This document shows positions 1 through 8,885 of a stretch of 64,000 bases of DNA, one piece after another; within the stretch, counting starts at the first letter, position 1; the number at the start of each line of letters is the position of its first letter. The DNA is taken from the NCBI GenBank assembly GCA_046293075.1, contig JBKBPL010000021.1, forward strand, positions 15,932 through 79,931, written 5' to 3'. The DNA comes from Ga0077530 sp046293075. Lineage in GTDB: Bacteria > Pseudomonadota > Alphaproteobacteria > Rhizobiales > Hyphomicrobiaceae. Below the pieces are notes generated by a model. The model did not search any database. It had not been told where the DNA came from and worked only from the letters and a program-made list of their open reading frames with translations. The translations under genes were made by a program, and so were the position numbers.

Positions 1-546
1 GACATCAAGATGCCGCGCATGGACGGGATGGAGCTCCTGCGGCGCGTGCGCCAGCAATCCGATATGCCGGTCATCTTCCTCACCTCCAAAGACGAGGAAA
101 TCGACGAGCTCTTCGGCCTCAAGATGGGCGCCGACGACTATATTGCCAAGCCGTTCTCACAGCGGCTCGTGGTCGAGCGGGTGAAGGCGGTCTTGCGCCG
201 CGCCCAGGCCAAGGACGGCTCGGCCGCACCGACCGAGGCGGCCCGCATTCTCGAGCGGGGCAAGCTGCGCCTCGATCCCGAGCGTCACACCTGCCACTGG
301 GACAACCGCCCAGTCACACTGACGGTCACCGAATTCCTGATCCTGCAGGCGCTCGCAACGCGCCCCGGCGTGGTCAAGACGCGCGACGCCCTGATGGACG
401 CTGCCTATGACGATCAAGTCTATGTGGACGACCGCACGATCGACAGCCACATCAAGCGGCTGCGGAAGAAGTTCAAGCAGGTTGATGACGATTTCGATGT
501 GATTGAAACGCTTTACGGAGTGGGTTATCGCTTCAAGGAGACCTGA
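1..546 (+). CDS. chvI: Response regulator ChvI (5' end outside window)
   Basis: This is an OmpR/PhoB-family transcription factor; the window opens inside the gene. The first visible codon is the Asp of DIKMPRMDG, which by position in this family is the phosphoacceptor, so roughly the first 50 residues are missing. Receiver switch residues follow (Thr in FLTSKDEE, Lys in IAKPF). A winged-helix DNA-binding domain fills about the last 100 residues (RTIDSHIKRLRKKF, then GVGYRFKE). The wording matches rhizobial ChvI, and the next gene is a ChvG-type kinase. In rhizobia and Agrobacterium this pair controls envelope, exopolysaccharide and acid-stress genes. The name rests on family resemblance plus context. 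Confidence 0.9.
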   Translation, partial: DIKMPRMDGMELLRRVRQQSDMPVIFLTSKDEEIDELFGLKMGADDYIAKPFSQRLVVERVKAVLRRAQAKDGSAAPTEAARILERGKLRLDPERHTCHWDNRPVTLTVTEFLILQALATRPGVVKTRDALMDAAYDDQVYVDDRTIDSHIKRLRKKFKQVDDDFDVIETLYGVGYRFKET

Positions 547-761
547 CGAATCTGGCGTTCAAAGCGGGTAACGCGATGTTGCTGGCATCAGGGCACGTGC
601 CGTCAAATCGCCCCCAGCCGTACGCCACCGCAGTCTGCGCCCGGCACTCTGCACCCGAAGCGTAGCGCGAACTGAGCAGGATCCCATGCCGCCGGGCGGC
701 CTCCCGACAGGCCCATGGCGGGCGCGCCAGACCGATGGCCGCGAGAGCGAGGGAACTGAGC

Positions 762-2651
762 ATGGCACTCGATGGCGACCGCATCTGGCAGATCCCGGCC
801 TCGGCCGACGACGCCGGTGGCATCGCCAAGCGGGGCCTGCGCGCGCCCTGGCTCGCGGCCGCTTGGCAGCGGATCGTCGAGATCTGGCGGTTTCTCGACG
901 CTCACGGACCGCTGCGCAAGCTCTTCGCCACACTCGCGCGACGGATCGTGCTCGCGAACCTGCTCGGGCTCATGGTGCTCGTCGGCGGCATGGTCTGGCT
1001 CAGTCAGCAGCACGCCTGGCTGATCACGGCGAAGTACGAGAGCCTCAAGATCCAGGGCGAGATCATTGCCTCGGCGATCGCCTCGAGCGCTCTCGTCGAG
1101 CGCGAGGGGCGGCTGTCCTTCGATCCGGAGCGGCTGCCGGAGCTCGACGGAGTGCGCGTGCCCTTCCGCGACGACGGCTTCGCGGCCATGGAGCTGTCTT
1201 TGCGCCACGAGCGCGTCATCCCGGTGCTGAGGCGCCTGATCCACCCGACCCACAACACACGAGCGCGCATCTATGACCGCAATGGCAAGCTGATTGTCGA
1301 TTCGAGCGAGCTCGAAGACTTCAGCCTCCCTCTGCCGCTCGAACCGGGGGAAGTGCGCGCGCCATCTGCGGAGGAGTCAAAGCCCGCCGAGCGGGTCAAG
1401 GTGAAGAACTTCTGGACCCGGCTTTCGAGCTTCTTCGACCGTTCGGACCTGCCGATCTATCGCGAGATCGGGCGCAACGCGAGCGGCACGAGCTATCCGG
1501 AAGTGCGCCAGGCGCTGAGGGGTGCGGCACTCCCCCCGATGTTGCTGCTGACCGACGACCAGGAGAAGATCGTCTCGCTCGCCGTGCCGATCCAGCGTCG
1601 CAATGCGATCCTCGGCGCGCTGCTGCTCTCGACGCGGCCGGGGGAGATCGACGAGATCATCGCGAGCGAGCGTTCCGCCATGGCGATGCTGGTGCTGCTG
1701 GCGCTGGCGGCGTCGTTGTTCGCCTCGATGCTTCTGGCGCGGACGATCGCGGGGCCGATGCGCCGCCTCTCGGAAGGGGCGGAGCGCGTGAGCCGCAGCA
1801 TTCACGCGCACACCCAGCTTCCCGACTTCGGCAATCGCCAGGATGAAGTGGGGCAGCTCTCCAATGCCGTGCACAGCATGACCCGCTCGCTGTATCGCCG
1901 CATCGAATCGAGCGAGAAGTTCGCCGCCGACGTCGCGCACGAGCTGAAGAATCCGTTGACCGCAGCCCAGGTCATGGCCCAGTCGCTGCATTATGCGCGC
2001 ACCCCCGAGCAACGCGAGCAGGTCGTCGAGCAAGTGCTCGGCGAACTCAAGCGCCTCAATCGCCTCATCACGGACGTCGCCAACACGTCACGGCTCGATG
2101 CCGAGCTCGCGCTTCAGAAGACAGCGCCGGTCGACGTTCGCGTCATCCTTCGTTCGGTCGTCGACACGTTCAGTGCGACCATTGAGGACGGGCAGCACCA
2201 CATCGTGCTCGATATCGAGGATGCCCCGGCACGCTCCCGCGCATTCATCGTCAATGGCCATGAGACCAATCTCGGCCGCGTGGTCACGAATCTTCTCGAC
2301 AACGCCTTGTCCTTCTCGCCACCAGGGGGCACCGTGACAGTGCGCGCGGAAGCGCTGCGCGAGGGAGTCGAGATCTCTGTCAGTGACGAGGGCCCTGGCA
2401 TCCCGCCCGAGAGCATCGACAAGATCTTCGAGCGCTTCTATTCGGACCGTCCGCAAAGCGACCGCACCCAGGGCAAGAACTCCGGTCTCGGCCTCTCCAT
2501 CTCGCGCGAGATCATCAGTGTCCACGGCGGACAGATCTGGGCCGAGAACCGCACTGAAGGCGGCAAGGTTCTCGGCGCCTGCTTCAAGGTCCGGCTGCCC
2601 GCAGCGAATGTCCGCACGAGCGGCTGGCGACACAGACATGAGCTCACGTGA
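762..2651 (+). CDS. chvG: Sensor histidine kinase ChvG
   Basis: Inner-membrane kinase of 629 residues that should phosphorylate the preceding ChvI. A cytoplasmic N-terminal stretch is followed by TM1 (about 62-82), a periplasmic sensor region of about 220 residues, TM2 (about 306-328), a HAMP segment, the dimerisation box AADVAHELKNPLTA (His near 393) and a C-terminal ATPase domain (DEGPGIP, then SGLGLSIS). I chose the ATG at 762 over the one at 735 because GAGGGA lies about 8 bases ahead of it. About 215 bases separate it from chvI. In many Rhizobiales chvG is followed by hprK and PTS genes; here an MFS exporter follows instead. Confidence 0.9.
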   Translation: MALDGDRIWQIPASADDAGGIAKRGLRAPWLAAAWQRIVEIWRFLDAHGPLRKLFATLARRIVLANLLGLMVLVGGMVWLSQQHAWLITAKYESLKIQGEIIASAIASSALVEREGRLSFDPERLPELDGVRVPFRDDGFAAMELSLRHERVIPVLRRLIHPTHNTRARIYDRNGKLIVDSSELEDFSLPLPLEPGEVRAPSAEESKPAERVKVKNFWTRLSSFFDRSDLPIYREIGRNASGTSYPEVRQALRGAALPPMLLLTDDQEKIVSLAVPIQRRNAILGALLLSTRPGEIDEIIASERSAMAMLVLLALAASLFASMLLARTIAGPMRRLSEGAERVSRSIHAHTQLPDFGNRQDEVGQLSNAVHSMTRSLYRRIESSEKFAADVAHELKNPLTAAQVMAQSLHYARTPEQREQVVEQVLGELKRLNRLITDVANTSRLDAELALQKTAPVDVRVILRSVVDTFSATIEDGQHHIVLDIEDAPARSRAFIVNGHETNLGRVVTNLLDNALSFSPPGGTVTVRAEALREGVEISVSDEGPGIPPESIDKIFERFYSDRPQSDRTQGKNSGLGLSISREIISVHGGQIWAENRTEGGKVLGACFKVRLPAANVRTSGWRHRHELT

Positions 2652-2780
2652 GCCGCGGCCGCCTCTCGGCCGGTCTGCAATCATTGTGAAGGGTGCGTAC
2701 TTGGTTGTCCGCACGCTGACCTGATCCCTGCCCGAGCCTCCTTCCACCAGCACCCATCGCAAGCCAGGACGATTGAACTG

Positions 2781-4031
2781 ATGGTGGCAATGGCCTCATT
2801 CCTGCCGCCAGCGCTCTCGAAGCCGCGCTTCCGCCTTTTCGCACTCGGTCAGGCCATATCGATCGTCGGCGGCTGGATCCAGCAGATCGCGCTCTCCTGG
2901 CTGATCTACCGGCTCTCGGGCTCCGTGCTCCTCCTCGGCCTCACGGGTTTCCTGTCCCAGATCCCATTCCTGATCGTGTCGCCATTTGCGGGTGCGCTTT
3001 CGGACCGGGTCCGTCGCGTGCGCTTGCTCATCGTCGTCAACATCGTGCTGGCCGGGCTCGCGGGCCTTCTTGCGCTGATGGCGGCGCTTGGTGTCGGCGA
3101 CGTGCGGATCTATCTCGGAACGGCATTGCTGATCGGCATCGCAACGGCCTTCGAGACCCCTGCCCGCCAGTCATTGCTTTCGGCCATCGTCGAGGATCGG
3201 GCCCTCCTGCCGAGCGCAATCGGCGTCAATTCCATGATGTTCAACGTGGGGCGCATGCTGGGTCCCACGATTGCAGGCGTGCTGTTGCTCAGAGTGCCCG
3301 AGAGCTGGTGCTTCGCCCTCAACTCGATCAGCTTTGCCGCCATTATCGTCGCGCTTGTTGCCATGCGGCTCCCCGATCCTGTGCCGATGCCCAAAGAAGG
3401 CCGCAAGGGCATCGCGCTTACGGAGACCGTCGCCTATCTCTGGAGCCACCCGGCAGCCCGCTACCTCCTACCTACGGTAACCGCGCTCGCCGTCTTCGCG
3501 CTCCCCTACCAGCACATCATGCCATCGATCGCCGTCGCCTTCTTCAAAGGTGACGCCTCGACAGTCGGATTGCTCATGAGCTCCGCCGGTGTCGGGGCCC
3601 TGTTCACGGCTATTCTCCTCGCCATGCAGCGCAGCACGCGCGTGCAGCTTCTCCTCGTGCGGCCCGCCCCGTTCGCCGTAGCCCTCGCGCTCATTGCGTT
3701 CAGCCAATCGCGCAGCCTCGCGCTCTCCATGTTCCTGATCGCGCTGCTCGGAAGCGCGATCCTCATGACCTCTGCCTCCACCAATACGATATTGCAGCAG
3801 TCGGTCGATGAGGCGTGGCGCGGACGCGTGATCGGCATCTACGTCATGTGCTTCATCGGCATGGCGCCCCTCGGCAACCTCATGACAGGCGCCATCGCCG
3901 AGCACTTCGGCCTCGGACCGACGCTCGCGTTCAACGGCGTCATGATCCTGATCACCGTCGGCTTCGCGCAGTACCGCTTCGCCACCGACCCGACGGCCAT
4001 GGAGCGCCTCAAGGCCACTATCGGCAGCTGA
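2781..4031 (+). CDS. MFS transporter, EntS-like exporter group
   Basis: Integral membrane protein of 416 residues with about 12 hydrophobic segments, a normal MFS length. The start (KPRFRLFALGQAISIVGGWI) and the loop FAGALSDRVRRVRLL after the second helices match the MFS_3/EntS exporter group, which contains efflux carriers for siderophores and drugs. No residue shows the substrate. ATG at 2781 is followed by an in-frame ATG at 2790; AGGA lies about 11 bases before the first. It begins 129 bases after chvG and converges on the agmatinase-family gene with two bases between the stop codons. Co-transcription with chvG is possible but unproven. Confidence 0.8.
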   Translation: MVAMASFLPPALSKPRFRLFALGQAISIVGGWIQQIALSWLIYRLSGSVLLLGLTGFLSQIPFLIVSPFAGALSDRVRRVRLLIVVNIVLAGLAGLLALMAALGVGDVRIYLGTALLIGIATAFETPARQSLLSAIVEDRALLPSAIGVNSMMFNVGRMLGPTIAGVLLLRVPESWCFALNSISFAAIIVALVAMRLPDPVPMPKEGRKGIALTETVAYLWSHPAARYLLPTVTALAVFALPYQHIMPSIAVAFFKGDASTVGLLMSSAGVGALFTAILLAMQRSTRVQLLLVRPAPFAVALALIAFSQSRSLALSMFLIALLGSAILMTSASTNTILQQSVDEAWRGRVIGIYVMCFIGMAPLGNLMTGAIAEHFGLGPTLAFNGVMILITVGFAQYRFATDPTAMERLKATIGS

Positions 4032-4033
4032 TT

Positions 4034-4954
4034 TCAGCGCGGGGCCGTGCCCGAAAGGGCATAGGACATGATCTTGTAGGCGAGCGCGGCAGCCGTGTAG
4101 TCGTAGATGTGAAAGCCCGGAATGGGCGCAAGTTCAACGACGTCTGCTCCGACGATGGTGCCGACTTCCGCCACGCGCTTCAGGATCGCGAGCGCCTGGA
4201 GATAAGAGAGACCGCCCGGCGTTGGCGTCCCGGTCGCCGGCATGACCGCGCCGTCAAGACCGTCGATGTCGAACGTGACATAGACCGGGCGGCCGCGCAG
4301 ATGCGTGGCGATCGCTTCGATATCCCAGCGCGCCTGGTCCTTGCCCCAGAAGATATGCACGCGGTCGGGATGGGCATCGGCGAAGTCCGCTTCCTCCTGC
4401 GAGATCGCGCGGATGCCGACCGAGACGAGTTCCACATGCGCGTGATCGAGGACGCGCCGCATGGCGGCCGCGTGCGAGTACTTCTCGCCGAGGTAGCCAT
4501 CGCGCAGGTCCGCGTGCGCGTCGAACTGCAAAACGACGAGATCCCTGAAGCTCGCGGCAAACGGATTGATCGCACCGGCCGTAAGCGAATGCTCGCCACC
4601 GAGGACAAGCGGGAACCGCCCCTCTTCCAGCACCTGCTCGACAATGCCGGAAAGCTGGGCCAGGGCCGCCTCAAGCGGCTTGGCGATTGCTGGCTCACGG
4701 ATCGCGGCAATGCCATAGTCGAGACAGGCCTCACGTCTCAGCTCATCATCGAAAAGCTCGAGCTGGTGGCTGGCCGCCAGAATGGCCGACGGCCCCGCGG
4801 CGGTGCCGCTGCCGTAGCTGACCGAGGCTTCGAGCCCAAAGGGGATGACCACTGCCCGCGCCCGGTCCGGATGGCTGGCGTCAGCCCGCAGGGGGTCATG
4901 GAAGCTTTCGGCAGCGGGGAGATAGTCGAGCGGGACGCGTGAGGTGCGGCTCAT
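4034..4954 (-). CDS. speB: Agmatinase/ureohydrolase family protein
   Basis: Enzyme of 306 residues in the arginase/agmatinase fold, which hydrolyses a guanidino group to urea plus an amine. All binuclear manganese ligands are visible: His122 in GGEHSLT, Asp145/His147/Asp149 in FDAHADLRD, and Asp229/Asp231 in FDIDGLDGA. The reading frame runs on upstream, but the ATG at 4954 has AGAGGA in front of it and gives the usual family length. Agmatinase (agmatine to putrescine) is the commonest activity. Guanidinobutyrase or another guanidino-acid hydrolase is equally possible from sequence, and no polyamine genes sit next to it. It is divergent from the SDR at 5046. Confidence 0.75.
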   Translation of the reverse strand: MSRTSRVPLDYLPAAESFHDPLRADASHPDRARAVVIPFGLEASVSYGSGTAAGPSAILAASHQLELFDDELRREACLDYGIAAIREPAIAKPLEAALAQLSGIVEQVLEEGRFPLVLGGEHSLTAGAINPFAASFRDLVVLQFDAHADLRDGYLGEKYSHAAAMRRVLDHAHVELVSVGIRAISQEEADFADAHPDRVHIFWGKDQARWDIEAIATHLRGRPVYVTFDIDGLDGAVMPATGTPTPGGLSYLQALAILKRVAEVGTIVGADVVELAPIPGFHIYDYTAAALAYKIMSYALSGTAPR

Positions 4955-5045
4955 ACTGGGGTCCTCTGCGGTTTTGAGGTGCGAATAGCTCTTGGCAGAG
5001 CGGGCGGCCCGTCGCAACCTGCACGAAAAGGGGAAGGAAGCGACC

Positions 5046-5804
5046 ATGCGAGGCTTGAACGGAAAATCGGCAATCGTCACGGGAGCCGGCAGCGGCATTG
5101 GCGCGGCGATTGCGCAGCGGCTGGCGGCAGAAGGCGTCCGTGTGCTCGTCGCGGACATCAGAGCCGAGCGCGCCGAGGATACGGTGCAAGCCATTCGCGA
5201 AGGGGGCGGGAAGGCTCAGCCCTGCGCCATGGATGTGCGCAAGCGGGATGATGTTGCAGATGCCGTGCGCCAGGCCGTCGGCCATTTCGGCGGCCTCGAC
5301 ATCCTCGTGTGCAACGCCGGCCTGATGGATCGCGAACCCTTTCTGGAGATGACGGATGATCTCTGGCGCCGCGTGATCGATACCAACCTTTACGGCACAT
5401 TCATCTGCGCCCAGGCCGCCGCCCGCCAGATGGTCACGCAGGGCGGCGGAGGCCGCATTGTCACGGTCGCCTCGAACTCCGGCATCTTTGGCGGCATCGG
5501 GCGGGCGGCCTATGGCGCCAGCAAGGCCGGCATCATCAACCTGACCCAGTCGATGGCCATGGAGCTCGCGCCCCACGGCATCAACGTCAATGCCGTCGCC
5601 CCAGGACCGACGCGGACCGGCGCCAACCCAGGAGGAAAGCCCTCCGACTACGTCCGCACGCGCATGCCGCTTGCCCGCCTCGGCGAGCCCGGTGAGATCG
5701 CGGCCGTTGCGGCCTTCCTGGCGTCGGACGATGCGAGCTTCGTCACTGGGCACGTTTATGCGGCCGATGGCGGCTTCACCATCGCCGGCATGATCGACAC
5801 CTGA
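5046..5804 (+). CDS. SDR family NAD(P)-dependent oxidoreductase
   Basis: Classical short-chain dehydrogenase of 252 residues. The cofactor loop TGAGSGIG is at 12-19, NAG is near 90, and the catalytic residues are Ser143 in VASNSGIFGG and Tyr156/Lys160 in YGASK. GGAAGGAAG precedes the ATG at 5046, so that start is secure. An acidic residue after beta-2 (ADIRAERA) hints at NAD rather than NADP. The aldo/keto reductase follows after 20 bases, so the two reductases are probably one transcript. The substrate cannot be read from the sequence; sugar or hydroxy-acid oxidation is common for this type. Confidence 0.85.
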   Translation: MRGLNGKSAIVTGAGSGIGAAIAQRLAAEGVRVLVADIRAERAEDTVQAIREGGGKAQPCAMDVRKRDDVADAVRQAVGHFGGLDILVCNAGLMDREPFLEMTDDLWRRVIDTNLYGTFICAQAAARQMVTQGGGGRIVTVASNSGIFGGIGRAAYGASKAGIINLTQSMAMELAPHGINVNAVAPGPTRTGANPGGKPSDYVRTRMPLARLGEPGEIAAVAAFLASDDASFVTGHVYAADGGFTIAGMIDT

Positions 5805-5824
5805 TGCTCTAGGGAGAAACGGCA

Positions 5825-6766
5825 ATGCAGGAACGCAATCTCGGGCCTTCGGGCCTGCGGGTCTCCGTGGTCGGTCTCGGCTGCAACAACTTTGGAGCCA
5901 AGCTCGACCTTGAGGCCTCGCGCAAGGTCATTCACAAGGCGCTCGACTCCGGCATCACGCTGTTCGACACGGCCGACATGTACGGCAATCGCGGCGGCTC
6001 GGAGACAATTCTCGGCGAGGTGCTGGGCGCGCACCGCAAGGACATCGTGCTGGCAACCAAGTTCGGCTGGGAAATGGACGACTTCGGCCGCCAGCGCGGG
6101 GCTTCCCGCCGCTATGTCTTGAGCGCCGTCGAGGAGAGCCTGAAGCGCCTGAAGACAGACTGGATCGACCTCTACCAGTACCACAAACCCGATCCGCTGA
6201 CGCCGCTGGAGGAGACACTGGCGACGCTCGACGACCTCGTGCACCAGGGCAAGGTCCGCTATGTCGGCTGCTCGAACATGCCGGCGTGGCAGGTCGCGAA
6301 ATCGCAGGAGATCGCGCGTGCACGCAATACCACGGCATTCATCTCGTGCCAGGACGAGTACAGCCTCATCGTCCGCAATGTTGTCGAGCCGCAGCTCTCC
6401 GCGGCCATGGAACACTACGGGCTCGGGCTCCTCCCGTTCTTCCCGCTCGCGAGCGGGCTTCTGAGCGGCAAGTACGCGCGCAACAACATGCCGGCGGACG
6501 GCCGCCTCTCGCAGGCCAAGCGGTGGGCCGACAAGTACCTGAATGAGGCCAACTGGGCCAAAGTCGAGAAGCTCGAAGCCTTCGCCAAGGCGCGCGGGCA
6601 CACGCTTCTGGAGCTCGCCTTCAGCTGGCTCGCCTGCAAGGCGCCGGTGACCAGCGTCATTGCAGGCGCGACGACACCGGCCCAGGTCGAGGCCAATGTG
6701 AAGGCCGCCGAATGGCAGCTCACCCCCGAGGACATGGCCGAGGTGGACAAGATCACGTTGGGATAG
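5825..6766 (+). CDS. Aldo/keto reductase
   Basis: NADPH-dependent carbonyl reductase of 313 residues with the AKR TIM barrel. The catalytic tetrad is complete: Asp48 and Tyr53 (FDTADMYGN), Lys79 (ATKFGW) and His120 (DLYQYHKPD). Its length and the start SGLRVSVVGLGCNNFG place it with the AKR11/AKR12-like bacterial group, often called general stress protein 69 or YhdN-like. AGGGAGAAA precedes the ATG. It forms a likely operon with the preceding SDR. The substrate is unknown. Confidence 0.88.
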   Translation: MQERNLGPSGLRVSVVGLGCNNFGAKLDLEASRKVIHKALDSGITLFDTADMYGNRGGSETILGEVLGAHRKDIVLATKFGWEMDDFGRQRGASRRYVLSAVEESLKRLKTDWIDLYQYHKPDPLTPLEETLATLDDLVHQGKVRYVGCSNMPAWQVAKSQEIARARNTTAFISCQDEYSLIVRNVVEPQLSAAMEHYGLGLLPFFPLASGLLSGKYARNNMPADGRLSQAKRWADKYLNEANWAKVEKLEAFAKARGHTLLELAFSWLACKAPVTSVIAGATTPAQVEANVKAAEWQLTPEDMAEVDKITLG

Positions 6767-6846
6767 TCCGGTCACGCCTCTCTCCCCACAGCCGTGATTG
6801 GGGGCGAGGAGGATGGCAGCGCGTGATGGCCGGCGAAGCCGTGCAT

Positions 6847-8754
6847 TCAGCCGGGATGGTTGCGCGTGCGCGAATGCCCGTGCGCTGTTTTTTCCCACAG
6901 ATGCGGCGACCTCATGAGCTGCAGCAGCGCGCGATAGCTCGCGAACGAGATCAGCAGCCAGTAGATCGGCATCAGCACGGCTTCGAGCGACAGCCAGCGC
7001 CAGCCGCGCTGCCAGGCGGCTATGGCCGCGGCCAGCATGGCGCTCACATAACCGAGCCCGAAATTGATCAGGCCGATCCAGATGAGTGCGCGCTCCGTGC
7101 CGCTCGTCGCCGGCGCGAGCAGATCCCCCGAGAGCGCCAGCCAGCCCAGAGTGAGCAGCACGACCGGATGAACGAGCGCTGAAAGCAGCATCCCGCCGAT
7201 CAGCATGTGCAGTCCGAGCCACGGCCGCCAGCCGAGGGCTCGACGGCTGCCCGCGCCGCGCCGTGTGTGCACGAGATAGGTCTGCATCCATCCCTTGAGC
7301 CAGCGCGTGCGCTGCGCAATCCAGCTCGACAGCCGGATCGGCGCTTCCTCCCATGTCGTCGAGGCAATCGTGCACGTGCGATAGCCGCCGCGCGCAAGAC
7401 GGAAGCCGAGGTCGGCGTCCTCCGTCACGTTGTAGGGATCCCAGCCGCCGACCTCCTTCAGGCGGTCGACGCGAAAATGATTGGACGTGCCGCCGAGCGG
7501 GATCGGCAAACCCAGGCGCTCCAGCGACGGGAGCTGGCCGTCGAAGAGGGAGGCATACTCCAGCGCAAACTGTCGCGGCAGCCACCCCTGCCGCGTGTTG
7601 TGGATCCCGAGCCGGGCCTGCACGCAGGCGACATCGGGGCCGCCCTCGGCAAATGCAGCGAGGGCGCGGCGGAGTTGGTCGGGCTCCGGTATGTCCTCGG
7701 CGTCGTAGACGACAACAAATGGGCTGCGAACAAGCTCAAGTGCGTAGTTCAGGGCCTTGGGCTTGGTGCGCGGTCCCTTCCCAGGCACGACGACCGGCCG
7801 GATGTTCCCGGGCAGGTCGAGACGGGCGACCGCCGCGCGTGTCTCCGCATCTTCGGCCTCCAGGACCAGCAGAACCTCAAGCTTGGCCGAAGGATAGTCG
7901 AGGCCCGCCATGGCATCGACGAGGTCGGGCAGGATATCGGCCTCGCGATAGAGGGGGACCAGCGCGCTGTAGCGCGGCAGCACGGCATCGGGCACGGTCC
8001 GGAGCGCTTTCGCGGCCTCGGGAGGCCGCCGACGGAGCAGTTCGACAACCGCTGCCGAGCGTATCAGCACCATGCATAGAAAGGGCAGGGTCAGGAGCGC
8101 CATGACGAGAGGCCCGACGGTCTCCGGGGCGACAGCCATGCTCCCAAGGAACAGGCCGGCGAACGTGGCAGCTCCCAGGGCCTGCCAGGTGTCGGCGCCA
8201 TAGAGCGCCGATGCCGCGGGATTGGTCCGCCACAGGCCTTCAATGGCGTGATCGATCAGTGCCGCCTCCACGCCCGCCAAGTGGATGGCATCGACCTCAC
8301 GGCGGGTCGCGAGGACCGGGTGCTGGCCAGGGGGAACGAGGGAGACCGCCTTGCGGATGGCACTCGGCCGCATGGCATACGCGCCGATCACCACCTCGAC
8401 CGGCCGCCGCGCCCGTGCGGGTGAGCGCCCGAGCCAGTCAATGCCGAGCGTCGCGCCCAAGGCTTCCACATACGCCTGCTCATCGATCCAGCCGAGCGCG
8501 ATCATGACCTCGTGCGGGAGAACCGCCCATTCGGCCGCAATGCGCTCGGCCCGGGCAAGGGTCGCCGCATCGATTGCGCGGCCCACGAGAAAGGCATATT
8601 CGCTTTCCGGCGCCGCAGCGGGCATCGCGCGCAGCCTGTCGATGCGCTGTCTTGCCTCTCTGAGGCGCGCTAGAATGCTGCGTTGGCGATACGATTCCCG
8701 TCGTACGGGGCGCCGGCGGCGGCGAGATACGAACTGGGCATTGGTATCGTCCAT
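6847..8754 (-). CDS. Membrane GT2 glycosyltransferase with N-terminal MshEN-like segment
   Basis: Processive-type family 2 glycosyltransferase, 635 residues from the ATG at 8754. Residues 55-110 resemble the MshEN/GspE N-terminal domain (RIAAEWAVLPHEVMIALGWI, then YVEALGATLG), a fold that binds c-di-GMP in MshE. TM helices follow near 195-235. The catalytic part has LVPLYRE (266-272), DAED (351-354), TED (444-446) and QRTRW (481-485), as in cellulose- or glucan-synthase-like enzymes, then about four C-terminal helices. The start is uncertain: in-frame upstream codons exist and no strong ribosome site is visible. It probably makes an exopolysaccharide or periplasmic glycan. Convergent with the AKR gene. 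Confidence 0.82.
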   Translation of the reverse strand: MDDTNAQFVSRRRRRPVRRESYRQRSILARLREARQRIDRLRAMPAAAPESEYAFLVGRAIDAATLARAERIAAEWAVLPHEVMIALGWIDEQAYVEALGATLGIDWLGRSPARARRPVEVVIGAYAMRPSAIRKAVSLVPPGQHPVLATRREVDAIHLAGVEAALIDHAIEGLWRTNPAASALYGADTWQALGAATFAGLFLGSMAVAPETVGPLVMALLTLPFLCMVLIRSAAVVELLRRRPPEAAKALRTVPDAVLPRYSALVPLYREADILPDLVDAMAGLDYPSAKLEVLLVLEAEDAETRAAVARLDLPGNIRPVVVPGKGPRTKPKALNYALELVRSPFVVVYDAEDIPEPDQLRRALAAFAEGGPDVACVQARLGIHNTRQGWLPRQFALEYASLFDGQLPSLERLGLPIPLGGTSNHFRVDRLKEVGGWDPYNVTEDADLGFRLARGGYRTCTIASTTWEEAPIRLSSWIAQRTRWLKGWMQTYLVHTRRGAGSRRALGWRPWLGLHMLIGGMLLSALVHPVVLLTLGWLALSGDLLAPATSGTERALIWIGLINFGLGYVSAMLAAAIAAWQRGWRWLSLEAVLMPIYWLLISFASYRALLQLMRSPHLWEKTAHGHSRTRNHPG

Positions 8755-8885
8755 GGCAGCGGTCACGCCACGCTGGCGCCACCTGCGGGGGTGGCGCACG
8801 CCGGTGAACATAGTTCGCGCGCCCCATTGGGAGGCGGGGAATGGGCTGAGCTCCGGCCCCCGGCGCCGCAAAACGAGGACGCATT

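Noticed and set aside
5756..7585. Open frame of about 600 codons on the minus strand through the aldo/keto reductase gene
   Set aside because: The AKR on the plus strand has a full catalytic tetrad; the antisense frame has no recognisable feature.
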